NCBI GenBank assembly: GCA_003971905.1
Contig: RSEE01000006.1
Span: 62,001-126,000, forward strand
From: Moniliella sp. 'wahieum'
Taxonomy: Eukaryota; Basidiomycota; Moniliellomycetes; Moniliellales; Moniliellaceae
Reading direction: 5' to 3'
DNA: 64,000 nucleotides
Part shown: piece by piece, positions 12,801 to 23,912 of the stretch
Layout of the letters: each line of letters starts with the position of its first letter
Position numbering within the stretch: position 1 is the first letter of the stretch
Made by a program: the position numbers and the translations under genes
Notes under the pieces: generated by a model
Database searches by the model: none
Told to the model about the DNA's origin: nothing
What the model saw: the letters and a program-made list of their open reading frames with translations, nothing else

Positions 12801-12981
12801 ACGGCCAAGCCTAAGCCCAAGAAGAGTTGACTGAGACGGACCGACGAAGAAAGCTGAGATGCGAGGATCGCAACCGCTTCTCTCGTTTGAAGGACCTTTA
12901 CTCCAGGAGGCTCGCGACCGTGCTGAGCAGGCCAAGAATCAGCATCAGCGCATTAGCATGCAATTGCTCAACCAGTATTGA
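9824..12981 (+). CDS. long low-complexity coiled-coil protein of unknown function
   Basis: No family was recognised. From the ATG at 9824 (MGWSLFKSGDGPSN) there is a basic helical segment (DRKTRRQADKASRAIAKSAE), then a long Pro/Ser-rich disordered region with SRSGTP and SRSGSRR motifs. A short coiled coil (SEELQAEIASLRRTLL) follows near 10740-10790. A more ordered block (DWFKGDNYTPFPSEGQVGRE, then YLLASDSVEEAKAKSREAGR) lies near 11340-11480. Then come an Ala/Gln run near 11690, repeats of GGMMTP near 11868-12030, a Lys/Glu coiled coil (IAQLEDRHKERLAAMQAG) near 12090-12240, a DKDKDK tract, further MTPRQSVYG-type repeats, and a final helix ending AKNQHQRISMQLLNQY with the stop at 12981. The frame changes several times. 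A cytoskeletal or polarity scaffold is possible by composition only. Confidence 0.5.
11868..12035 (+). repeat. GGMMTP-encoding tandem repeats
   Basis: About 10 imperfect copies of an ATGATGACNCCTGGNGG-type 18-bp unit encode GGMMTPGG, degenerating to GGHDDTWRN in the middle where the frame slips. They lie inside the gene at 9824-12981. Confidence 0.7.
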
Positions 12982-13550
12982 CACTACCTTGTTTTCGTGC
13001 AACGTTCCTCTTCCCCTATTCCTCTCTTCTCCTCTTCTCCTCTTCCTTGTTGGGCATGCGTACAGTCCTTGTTTCCCTTGTTTCCTCCGTTCATTCCTGT
13101 CCTGCTCATAACGGACCACCTGTTTTGTCATTCTTCTCTCCTACACATCTATCAAGCCTGGCACACTGGCATTTTGCTACCTGTCAAGCTGGCCCTCGAC
13201 ACACACAGTCCCTCTCGTTTCTGCCCACCTCGACCGCGCAGTGTTTTTTTTGTGCGAGGGGGCATTGCCAGCTTGTGACGACAACGTATTTACGAGGACC
13301 CTGGGACCAACTCTGGCGACTAGAGAAGGGAAGACGCGAGGGCGGGAGAGAAGAGACAGAAAACCCCATGTCCGGATCGGAGGGGGTGGGAGATGGGAGG
13401 GCAGAGAGAAGCACTTCAATGCAAAGGCAGGGAAAAGAAAGGCGCAAAGAAGATTTCTAAGACCCATGGGAGGGAGGGACCGTGGTCCGGCGCAGAGCGC
13501 AGAGCATAGACGGTAGAAAAGTAGAAACCTCACCGGCTTACCGGCCACCT
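12982..13550. other. convergent intergenic, pyrimidine-rich
   Basis: 3' flank of the coiled-coil gene and the septin. CT-rich runs lie near 13010-13060 and a GA-rich run near 13325-13470. No gene is supported. Confidence 0.6.
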
Positions 13551-14947
13551 TTAGGTACGCAAGAACCCCTTCTTTTTGTTTTGCCTTTGCTTTTCAGGGG
13601 TCAATGGCCGGCCCATCTCGATTCGTCGTTTGCGGTCGACCAGGTCGGCTTGCTGGCGTTCGAGTGTTCTTTCATTTGACGGTGGCGGGAGTAGAGTTCT
13701 TCTTCGGATTGTTTGAGCTTGGCCTCCTTTTCTGCGACCTTTTGTTGGAAGACGAGTTTCATCTCGTTCTCCATATTGGCCAGCTTGGCTTCGTGCAGGC
13801 CTCGTTCCTCGGCCAACTTGGCGGCCGGGTTGATCTCATTGAACACTGACTGGTCTTGGACCACACCCATGGCCAACATCTTCTCGGTACGGTACTTTTC
13901 ATAGAGATTGTTGTTGGTGTGTTCTTTAAGTTCTTCCATGTGCGTCCGGATCAACATTTGTCGCAGCTTGACAAAGTCACAGTGCTCCTCATTGTCCACC
14001 TCAATCACGCCCCAAGGGTACGCACGGCCTCGCACGCGCCGACCATCGGACGTGTCCACTTCCATGTTGGACCCACCACGGCAAAGGGAATCTGGCGCTG
14101 CGAGAGGGAGGATAGCAGAGAACATCAATACAGCACAGCGATACGTCAATCCGTCAGTCCGTCAATCCGTCAATCCGATATCCGTCAGTACGACAATACC
14201 CCACTGGGACAACAGTGCAACCCTTGACACGTACAGCAATCTCTGCATTTTCAGCATACGTCTCCTCATCGTCATTGTCGTAGATGGGGGCATGGAAAAT
14301 ATCGATTTGGTGGTAAGCAATGTCGGCGAGGATGCGCTGTTTGAACGCGGCGATTTCCTCGTCGATCAGGGTATCGGACTTGGCAATGACGGGGATAAGG
14401 TTGACCTTGGTGTGGAGGCGCCGCATGAACTCGATGTCAATAGGACGGAGAGAGTGACCGGTAGGCTGAACAAAATAGAGACACGCGTGCACCCGATTGT
14501 CTTGGAGCATAGTCCGGTTCACCCGGTTCTCCTGCTCCAGATAAGTATCGAAGCGCTGCTCAATGTTGTCCAAGATCGGTTTCCAAGCACCTTCGTTGTT
14601 GACATAATCGCCAAACCCGGGCGTATCAACCACATTCAGACGCAGCCGGACCCCATTCTCCTCAATGTCGGCGCTGATGGACTCGATGGCGACCGTCGAC
14701 GGCCTTTCGGCACCGGGCGGAGGCACGGCTTTGGCCTGGTACAAGGCTGTGTTGAAGAGCGTGTTGACCAGCGTCGACTTGCCCAGGCCACTCTCGCCGA
14801 CGACCATGCAGGTGAAGGTGAACCCTTTCCTGACGCTTTTGCGGTGAACCTGGTTGGGCAGGTTAGCAAACCCAACATACCCCGACAGCTTGGTGCGGGT
14901 CGGCTCGCGCGAGGCGGCGGGTGCCGGTAAGAGTCAATGCTGGACAT
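13551..14947 (-). CDS. CDC3: septin, Cdc3/AspB type
   Basis: GTP-binding filament subunit of the septin collar at bud necks or septa. The ATG at 14947 starts [13 protein letters not shown]; one frame shift near 14895 leads to [19 protein letters not shown] and P-loop [18 protein letters not shown] (G3), AKSD (G4), the septin-unique element ([20 protein letters not shown]) and [19 protein letters not shown] follow. An intron at 14098-14234 (donor GTACGT, acceptor GCAG) lies before PFAVVG. The tail is a coiled coil ([20 protein letters not shown]). The frame open there ends at 13601. Shifting one base after QMKE gives [20 protein letters not shown] and then [14 protein letters not shown] and a stop at 13551. 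That matches the usual end of AspB/Cdc3 septins, so it is preferred. Confidence 0.9.
14144..14192. repeat. 8-bp tandem repeat inside the septin intron
   Basis: GTCAATCC or GTCAGTCC is repeated four times and then decays. It lies wholly within the 137-nt intron (14098-14234) and so lengthens it beyond most introns in this window. Confidence 0.75.
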
Positions 14948-15201
14948 GGCGAGCACGACGAACACGGGTGGAGTGGGGATGAGGGGGCGGGAAGGAGGGG
15001 GCGATGGAGGCAAGGGCAGAGAAAGGGCAAGGGCGAGGGGGACGGCGGTGCTGATGGGGGGAGGCAGAGGGGCGAGGTGGGCCAGAGAGCGCACCAATAG
15101 CCTCCCGCCGTCGTCGCTGCTCCACACCTACTGGGCCATGCGAGCAGCCCCCCGCGCACAGGGGCAGTGTCCCGCCCCCGCGCGTCAGCACGTGCTCTGG
15201 G

Positions 15202-15279
15202 CACGGCGCCAGTGCTGGGCGCTTCCCCACCCGCTGCGTTGGGACAGCAGCCGGCCAAACGCGCCTAACCCTAGCGCCC
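15202..15279. promoter_or_regulatory. GGCGCC 13-mer and telo-box-like element upstream of septin
   Basis: CACGGCGCCAGTG (15202-15214) is an exact copy of the shared 13-mer, 255 bp before the septin ATG. TAACCCTAGCGCCC (15266-15279) carries the same 13 bases as the hexokinase promoter. Confidence 0.6.
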
Positions 15280-16819
15280 CTCCCCGCCCCGCCGCCCATC
15301 GCGTCTGCCGTCGGAACTCCGTCTCAGGACGCACCCGACACAGGACAGAACACCCAACACCGTCCTCTGGGTGAGTACCCAGTGGATCTATCTCCCCTCC
15401 GCCAGCCTCGTTTTGCTCGTCCATCCCCACCCCACCCCCGCTAGCTCCCAGCGCACACCACACGCGTGCATCCTCATCCATTCCACTTTTCCGCACGCAG
15501 GAAACACACGCTCAGAGTATATCGTCATCATCATCGTCCGCGCCCAGCGCTTCTTCGTTCACCGTGCCCATGCGTATGCCGAGCTCGGCATCTGCGTCTC
15601 ATGCGCATGCGAGGTGACCGATTCCCCCTCCGCCACCTCCATCCCATCCATAGGGACAGAGGCTGCCGACGATTCGGGCGCATCTGTCGCTGCGTCCGGG
15701 GTCGCCCAAGGGCGGCCGTGACGGACGCACTGGAACCACATCCTGGGTGGGTGAGCGAGGAAGGGTCAAAGGGGACGACGGGCAAGCCAGCCATGGGTCT
15801 TGCTCAAAGAGAGGGCTGAGGTAGGTTCCTGTCATGAACCGTCGGGTCAGTATGACTGTTGGCCTTGTGCTCATTTCCTCATTTCCTCATTTCCTCATTT
15901 CCTCCTCAATGATAGGTACGTACGGGGAGGAGGAGGGATCTGTAGGTCTTCCGGCATCACATGTTGCTGTTCCATGCATCATGCATCATGAGACGAGGGG
16001 GCAGGGGATAGAGAACCAACAAGAACCGGGTCAGCGCACCCAGCAAGATGAACGGCGAGTATACATACCACAACCCTGGCCCAATCCCATGTGCGCCGTG
16101 GTCACACCGGGTCTGCCTCCCCTGGGTCCATGACCACGTCCGCGTCCGCGTCCGCGTCCACCACCGCGCCATGCCCATGCCCATGTCCGCGCCCCAGTCC
16201 ACGCTCTCTGCCCCATGCCCCCGTTCTCTCTCCGGTTCGTTGCGGTGCCGAAGTGCTGTCCGGCATGGTGAGGGGGTGCAAAAGACGGGGGGGTGTTGCG
16301 ATAGGGCCACGGGGTGGCAACAGGATGGGGACGGCCTGCACAAGAAGGCTGGGGGTGATAACGGTCAACGTTGACGTTCGACGGCGTTACCAGCGACTAG
16401 TGGCCATCTTTGTCGGGGGCTCCTAGGCGGGACACTTGGGCATGCGACACGTGACCCGTTCCGCCCTGTAGCGGAACAGGCGTCCGACTACAACGGGATG
16501 ACATGTGACATGTGACAGTAGCTGCATTTTGGCCTCCTTGCGTGCATTACAAGGAACCAGTATCCTCAGGCGAATTCTGAGATGCGCTTCATGGCTACAC
16601 GTTTAGTACCAAACATCTGTCTGCCTACACATGTTGCATTCCGAGAGGTTGAAGTTCAACCGCTCCTCGTACAAAGATGAGAATCGCAGAGTGGTGTGGA
16701 ATGCATTTGCTCGGAGAGCGTCAGAAAGGGTGCATGAAATGGACACATCCTGTCGAACAGACGGCGACGAAGGAGGGGGAATTTTGGCTAGTTGTACAAG
16801 GTGGGGTTCACCACAGAGA
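15280..16819. other. intergenic with simple repeats
   Basis: No conserved gene is seen. The stretch holds TCATTTCC x4 (15871-15903), a GTCCGC run near 16137-16160, and ACATGTGACATGTGACA at 16501-16517, which belongs to the dispersed CATGTGA set. Confidence 0.55.
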
Positions 16820-18971
16820 TTAAGACGCCCAACGTCGAGAGAGACACCAGGGACAGGAGAGGTGGGGGGGGGCAACAGGGAAGAGAAGATCAAACAAACT
16901 GTACCGCTTGAGGCTTACTCCTTCTTTCTCGGCGCCCTCGCTAGCCTGCTGCTGGCTCTCGGCGTTGCGCTTCTCGTAGATCTGCTTGAAGAGGCCGAGC
17001 GACGCCTGCTGGGTCTCGTTGATCTGTTCCCGCACCTGGTCCGGGGTGATGTCCGAGTCACCATTTTGGGCCTTGGCTGCCAGCTCCTCCGTCTCTCTTG
17101 ATAAGCTCGTTGAGCTTGTCCTTCTCCTCCTGAGGCAGCTGGTCGGCGAACTCGCCAAGAGCCTTGGAGGTCTCGGCGCACACACCCTGGGCGCGGTTCG
17201 CCTCCTCGATCAACTCCTTGCGCGCCTTGTCGGCTTCAGCGTGCTTCTCGGCATCCTGAACCATGTTCTCAATTTCAGAGTCCGACAGACCCGAGAAGCA
17301 GCCACGGTAATGTTGGCGTCCTTGCCGGTAGCCTTGTCCTTGGCGCTGACGGAGAGGATACCGTCGGCGTCAATGTCAAACGTCACCTCGATTTGAGGCA
17401 CGCCACGGGCGCGGGCGGACCACCAGGTTGAAGTTGCCAAGGAGCTTGTTGTCCTTGACCAGCTCACGCTCGCCTTGGTACACCTGGATCTCCACAGCGT
17501 CTGGCCATCGGCCGCAGTCGAGAACGTCTGCGACTTCTTGGTCGGGATGGTAGTGTTGCGGTTGATCAGACGGGTGAAGACGCCGCCAAGAGTGTTGATA
17601 CCGAGCGACAGAGGGGTCACGTCGAGGAGGAGAATGTCGGTCACTTGGCCCGAAAGCACACCACCCTGGATGAAGCGCCAATGGCAACAGCCTCGTCGGG
17701 GTTGACGCCCTTGCTCGGGTCACGCTTGAAAATGTCCTTGACGGTAGAAAGAACCTTGGGCATACGGCTCATACCACCAACCATGATGACAGCGTCAATG
17801 TCAGAAGGCTTGGCGCCAGCGTCGGCGAGGGCCTTCTTGCAAGGCTCAACCGTGCGCTCGACCAGCTTGCCAACCAGCACCTCGAGTTGGGTGCGGGTGA
17901 GCTTCTGGTTGATGTGCTTGGGGCCACTGGCGTCGGCAGTAATGTAGGGAAGCGAGATCTCGTCGACGGGGCCGACGAGAAGCTCAATCTTGGCCTTCTC
18001 GGCAGCCTCGCGGATACGCTGGATGGCCATGCGGTCGCCCGACAGGTCAATGCCAGACTCCTTCTGGAATTCCTGGACAAGGTGCTCAACAAGCACAATG
18101 TCAAAGTCCTCACCACCCAGGTGGGTGTCACCGTTGGTCGACTTGACCTCAAACACGCCGTTCTGCATCTCGAGAATCGACACGTCGAACGTACCACCAC
18201 CCAAGTCGAACACAGCAATCGTAGCCGCCTGGTCCTTGTCAAGACCGTAGGCGAGGGCAGCGGCAGTAGGCTCATTAATCACACGCAGAACGTCGAGGCC
18301 GGCAATGGTACCAGCGTCCTTGGTGGCCTGGCGTTGCGAGTCATTGAAGTAGGCAGGGACAGTAATGACAGCGTGCTTGACGGGTTGCCGAGGTAAGCAG
18401 CGGCAGTCTCCCGCGCTTACCGACAACAAACGCACCAATTTGCTGGGGCGAGTAGTTCTGGCCGCGTACCTCGAGCCAAGCGTCGCCGTTGGAGTGGGCG
18501 ACAATCTTGTAGGGACGTTCTTAATGTCCTTCTGCACCTCGGCGTCCTTGAACTTGCGACCAATCAAACGCTTGGTGGCAAACAGAGTAGCCTCGGGGTT
18601 CACGACGGCCTGGCGCTTGGCAGGCACACCGACCAGGCGTTCGTTGTTCTTGGTGAACGCAACGACCGAAGGGGTGGTACGGCCACCTCCTCGTTCTCAA
18701 TCACACGGGCTTGCTGGCCCTCCATGATGGAGACACACGAGTTGGTAGCTGTAGGTCAATAGGAGGGTTAGCATCACTTCGGTGTAACAAGGAGGAAGAT
18801 ACGCACTGCCCAGGTCGATACCGATAACAGGGCCGTTGACCTTGCTACCGGTCGAGTTGAAGCGGACCGCACCAAGGCGGGCAGCATTGAGCGGAGCAGC
18901 CGCCGTGACGGAGCGAGCGGCGAGAAGGCGGGCCGAGGGGAGCGCAGCCTGGCGAAGAGTCGAGCAAGCAT
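16820..18971 (-). CDS. SSC1: mitochondrial Hsp70 (Ssc1-like)
   Basis: Matrix chaperone and motor of the TIM23 import machinery. A basic, Ser/Arg/Ala-rich presequence ([16 protein letters not shown], then FNSTGSKV) begins at the ATG at 18971. An intron at 18749-18806 (58 nt, donor GTGCGT, branch CTAAC) splits GIDLGT from [13 protein letters not shown]. ATPase motifs are [42 protein letters not shown] and [12 protein letters not shown]. The substrate domain has [17 protein letters not shown] and the lid has [19 protein letters not shown]. The end near SEGAEKEG is uncertain: the open frame runs to 16820, but a GTAAGC right after GAEKEG could be a donor of a terminal intron. Several one-base shifts occur near 18640, 18400, 17650, 17440, 17300 and 17105. 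Confidence 0.92.
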
Positions 18972-19127
18972 GGGGACGACAGCAACGACGGACAGGTGGT
19001 GGTGGCAAAGAAGAATCGGCCTGGAGGAAGGTGCGTTTTATTTCGGCAGCCCGGAAGGCGTCGCATGGCGGAGAAAGCCATAGAACGTTTCTGCGCAGCT
19101 CGTTTCAAATTGTCGTCTCCCCCCGGC

Positions 19128-19140
19128 CACGGCGCCAGTG
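19128..19140. promoter_or_regulatory. GGCGCC 13-mer upstream of SSC1
   Basis: An exact CACGGCGCCAGTG, 157 bp before the SSC1 ATG. Confidence 0.55.
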
Positions 19141-21216
19141 TTCATTTAGCATCGCCTCCCAGTGATGTCATCCCCCCGTTGAAAACATTCTTCTGGCCCT
19201 CCGGCCAATTCCGCCTCCGCCACCTTCGACGCCCTCCTGGAAGGGTCGATCCGAAACGGACCGCATCTGGGTTCTACTGCACTCTGCACTCACATGTCAC
19301 AAGCCACATAAGTGAACCTAGTGAATATTTCTCAGATCGGCTCCTCGTTTGCCACAGTAGCAAGTGTCCGGGAATTGAGACGAACCAGAGGTGATGGCTT
19401 TTCTCTGTTGTGGCCCCTCTGTGGCGAAGACAATATATTGCCCGGACAGGTTTCCCCTACCACCTCTGCTCTGACGATGATAGGCTCTCACCTGATACTC
19501 ATCTCGGTCCTTGGATCATATTCCTGACCCAGTCCATGAGCGATCTCAGTCTCCATGCTGCTCCACCACGCCACCGATACCGCAGCGTCGCCAATGTTCC
19601 TGTCCTTTTGTTTTGTTCTACTGAAGTCGCGAATCAGACAAAAACCATCACATTTTAGGTCCCCAGAGTCCACATCGCCAAAAGCCTCATTCCTTTTTTT
19701 TTTCTCACTGACGTGTTGGGGGCGGAGTCCATTGCACCGCAGTACACATAGCGTCCAGACACATGCACCATGGTACCAGTGCGATGAGGAAACTGTAACG
19801 ATGTGTATATTGACTGGAAATAGCCTTAGTGAGGCGGAGGGAGAAAAGGGGTGCGGGGATGGTCGTCCGTCACGCATTACGTGCAGTATGAGACACAGTG
19901 AGGCTATAAGGGCTCTATAAGAATTCGAAAGGGCACCCACCTGGCTGCCAGAGTGAAAAAGAAGTGAAAACCCATCAACAGGCTGCACTACTGCGAGTGA
20001 TTCAGTAGTCCCGCCCCGCAGGTCTCTGCGTTGTGTGCTTCGCGTGATGCGATAAATGGGGAAGGCCATCAACAGACTGGTCCTATGCTTATCGCATATC
20101 CGGCAAATTGATGTAAATGAGTATGCTGTGGGTATACGTTGACAGTAGTGCGACGGACATACTCAGTTTGCCCAGTGCAGTTGTTGCGGTTTTGTCACCC
20201 ACACGTTGATGGTCAGCGGCCAGCATTTCACCTTTGCATCGCGTGTGGGGCCTTTTAAGCGATGCGTGTGTGATGCCATGAGGTGGAAAAAGGATGCCTA
20301 AAATGCGGACTCCTCGTAGTAATGAAAGTCACTGGATGTGGACAGAGAGAGCATATGTGCCATGGAATGCACATATGCAAGAACGGACCGTCGATAAGAG
20401 GTGAGGGATACCTTTACACTTGTTGAAGACGTTGAATTAAGTTCCTCTCACCGCCACACCAGCGCCTTCTGAGGTTGGCGCACTTTTAAGCACAGGGACA
20501 TCAGTCGCCCTCCAGGTCCGCTCTGCGGCTCATCCGGTATTTGCTCTGACAGCACTTCGCACCCACATTGCAAACCAATGGCGTGCCAACCTGTGTACGT
20601 TACATGTCCACGGATGGGGCTGGTGTGGGTGGAGAGACATGTGAGCCTAAAAAAAGTCCTTTTTTTGTCGATTAATCTATTCAAGGCACGAACAACCCCA
20701 CAGGGAAAGACGCACTGTGAGGGTTATTCCGCATGCCAGTAATGAGCAACGCGATCCACTGTCCGAGGGTTGCATGGGACCTCCCATGCTTCTCTTGCGC
20801 GATGAGGGTCGGGTGGCGTACTAGTTCCTAGGCGGGGCACTGCGTCTGCTACGTAGTGGGGTAGGCGCGGGTCCAACCACTCGCAAGAGAAGACGGGGGT
20901 GGGCGAAAGGAAAGGATGGAGAAAAGGTGGTTTTCAGTATTCGGGCAGGCTCTGTTGACGAATCAGAATTCAGAAATCAGATCTCTCCCCCTGAGACGGA
21001 GAGGGGCACGTGTGACATGTGGGCGCCCAGCTGAGGCTGATAGCCAAAGCACATGGACCACGAGGCGGCGGCGGGGGGCGACCGTCGGATAATCGGTGGT
21101 GGCAAGGGGGAAAGTGGCAAGGTGGCAAGGGCGGGGCCAGGGCGGGGCGAGTGGGGTGCGGGGAGAAAAGTGAAAGGCAGGCCGCACCCGCACAAGTGAC
21201 TGCGCCGCCGCAATCC
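19141..21216. other. intergenic, about 2 kb, no supported gene
   Basis: ORFs here, including one of 194 codons at 19488-20072 on the minus strand, show no recognisable family or composition bias. Codons look random. No RNA gene was recognised. Confidence 0.5.
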
Positions 21217-21434
21217 CACTGGCGCCGCGCCACGCCCTGCGGGGATAGTGCGCCCCCACCGCGCCCGTGTCAGCCCCTCGGCGCCGCCCCCCCGGCACAG
21301 CGCCCCTGTTGGTTTGCTCCGTGTCGTTTTCTTGGGGCAGGGACAGCCGCGCCCGGCCAGACACTGGCGCCATGCCCCTCCTGCGTGCTGCCGTGCGTCT
21401 TGTTCCCCGCATGGCGTCCGCCACGGCGCCAGTC
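21217..21434. promoter_or_regulatory. cluster of three near-exact GGCGCC 13-mers
   Basis: CACTGGCGCCGCG (21217-21229), CACTGGCGCCATG (21362-21374) and CACGGCGCCAGTC (21422-21434) each match 12 of 13 bases of the shared element. They lie 540-755 bp before the ATG at 21972, which suggests a long leader or an upstream first exon. The reading frame from the ATG at 21372 is Arg/Ala/Leu-rich, but its link to the downstream gene is not shown. Confidence 0.5.
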
Positions 21435-21971
21435 TTCCGCGCGACGCTGGCGTCCAGCGGGCTGAGGAACTGGCTGCTTATAACCGCCCGTCTCTCCCCC
21501 CCCCGTCCCCACGGCTGCTATCTGTCCACCCACACCCACTGGTGCTGCGTCCATCGCCACCACCACCACCACCGCCACCACCGCCACCCCTCGGCGCATT
21601 CCTGCCCCCTCCGACTCGCCCAGCCAGCGCCCAATCGCCCCATTGCGCCCCATCGCCTCATCAGCCCCCTCCCAACACGATCACCCCCTCGGCCTCCGCG
21701 CCCCATCACCCTTTCCCAACCAAATCGGCCTCCGCGCGCCGCGCCCCCAACCGTATTTTTTATTTTTATTCGGCCCGCCGCCACCTTCTTGCCCCCCCCC
21801 CCCCACCCGCTCGTCTATTCTTCCTGCTCTCCCACCGCCTGGCATGAACGCCTCTCTTTAGGGCGACCTTTGGATCCTGCATAGCTCTCGCTGCTGTATG
21901 TCCTAGCCCTCCACCTCCGTGCTGCGCCCTGATGTTCTGACTCTCTCACTTTGTGGCACAGCTGCCTCAAC

Positions 21972-23912
21972 ATGGCCCCCATTCATACTGACTTCCACCC
22001 TGCCCCGGCCGATCGGCTGTCCTCGACACCCGACGAGGCCCTGCTACCTCCTTACGAACAGGTGGCCCGGTCTCCGGCCCCGATGTATCCCCCCAAATCT
22101 CGCCCACTCTACTCCTCTGTCGACATTCGATGGTCGGATATCTCCAACTCGGCTGCCGAGCGCAATGGCGTGGGCAGCCTGCGCGCTTTGGTCAACACAG
22201 TAGTCCCATTCACATTGTTACTCCTCCGCATTATCTCCTCCATTGTCGTTTTACTGGTCCGCCTGGCTGGCCTGTTCTTTCCCAATTGTTGGGAATCATT
22301 CATCAGACGTTGGCCAAGCTTGACAATGCGGATACGCCCGCTTTTGGCCATGGCCATCACCCCAGCATCGATGGCGAGAGCATCTCCAGCTCGGAGACAG
22401 TGTCCCACTCCAGCCGCCGCCAACGCTTCCGCGCGGCCAGCTCATTAGATGAGTCGATGAGCTTGCAACATTTACTTCGCTCCATCGTTCTCGCGACGGA
22501 GTCTACATTCACCACCATCACCATCACCACAGTGGGTATGGACTCACGCCGGAAAGCGGACGCATGGCTGCCTCCGAGAGCGCCTTGGGTTTGTCGTTCG
22601 ATTCTTCACCGGAGGATGAGCTCGAAGAGATGGATGATGATGACGACTCGCGCGAAATGCTGCGGTCGCGGAAACCCCCGCGCCGCGTGAGGAGCACGAA
22701 GAATCCCAAGATGCTTTCGCACGCAAACTAGCCCACATGGCCCTCCAGGCCCAGGCTCAGCTGGACCGCCGCTTGGCCCGGGGCGAGATTAGTGCGGATG
22801 GCACGATACTGCTTGACCCGTCGGACTTGGACCCAGATTCATCCGACGACTCGCCCACGGAGGGCGCAGGGACTACCCTGCGCCGGAAGTCGTCTCGATC
22901 ACTTCCACCGACCCGACCACGTCGCTGTCAAATGCCCCGATGACTGTGCCCATGAACGGTGCCGTCACGCGCATGCACTTCCGTCCGCCCTTGCTCACGC
23001 CTTGGGAACCGATGCTTCCAAGGGGCCCTTCCTCTCGACGAACTCTTGGCCCCTTCGTCGGTACCTCCCTCGGCCCGGCGTTCCTCTGCGCCAGCTTCCA
23101 TTCTTCGGCGCTCGATGGGGGGCAGTTCCAGGTCCGGCGGCAGCCCGGGCCTAGGCAACAGCGACACGTACCGCCTTCGGAGCAGAGTCGATGACGATCA
23201 ATGACTCTCAACAAGGGTCCTCCAGCACGGGGCGGAGGATCAAGTTGGTAGAGCCCAACTGGGAGCCGTACGTCGAGTCCCATGTGCGCGCTCGGGCGCG
23301 TGCAACTCAACACGCTACTTCAGGCGGCCCGTGCGGAACGAGGCAGCAAATCAGCTCTGCGTTCGGATTTGCGAATGCACGCTCTCTCGGTTCATGCGGC
23401 ACATACCGGCCAGCACGCTCAGTTGCCGCCCGCTCGCACACCCAAGCGCACATCTTGCGTGCCAAGACCAAGCCTCGATCGCATCTGATAAGACCGAGAC
23501 GGATAAGTTTGGTCCACGCCCATGGAACGCATCCGGTCTTCTTCGTTGCCTCGGCTGGCTCGCTGGCACGGCCTCCGTTTCGACGGCCACCTCGTCGTTG
23601 GCCCCGACGGAAGAGGAAGAAGAACGCCGTCGTTGTACTTTGAAAGCCTCTACCCTGGCACGGCGGCTAGCAAGGATTGGGACTTCCGCAAAAGCCGCAG
23701 AGTCAGGGTCCCCCCCCTGGATGTGCTGCCGACATGCTGTTGATCCCATGAGTCCGTTGCCCATGGGCTCGGATTCGGTCGCCTCGACCGACCGCGCTCG
23801 CCGTCGTTCGTCCCGCCACGTCACCGCTCTGCTTCCTCGCGCATCCTTTCCCGCCCCGGAGCGGCGTCGGCGTACTGCAAGCCCGCACCGCGGGCATGTC
23901 CACCCTGACTAA
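21972..23912 (+). CDS. membrane-anchored protein with long disordered tail, unknown function
   Basis: No family was recognised. The ATG at 21972 opens MAPIHTDFHPAPADRLSSTP, then a cytosolic-looking segment (LYSSVDIRWSDISNSAAERN) and a strongly hydrophobic run near 22190-22290 (ALVNTVVPFTLLLLRIISSI and VVLLVRLAGLFFP), enough for one or two membrane spans. After a frame shift it continues HQTLAKLDNADTPAFGHGHH, HHHHHHSGYGLTPESGRMAA, an acidic block (EDELEEMDDDDDSREML), a basic block (RKPPRRVRSTKNPK), and QAQLDRRLARGEISADGTIL. The last third is Ser/Arg-rich and changes frame often, with pieces such as IKLVEPNWEPYVESHVRAR near 23240 and an acidic EEEEERRR near 23610. The end is approximate. A second gene starting near 23191 cannot be excluded. 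Confidence 0.45.

Noticed and set aside
13601-13660. Septin ending at 13601
   Set aside because: Shifting one base gives a continuation that matches the usual C-terminus of AspB/Cdc3 septins, with a stop at 13551.
19488-20072. 194-codon minus-strand ORF
   Set aside because: No recognised domain, no codon bias and no conserved neighbour frame; chance opening in an intergenic stretch.
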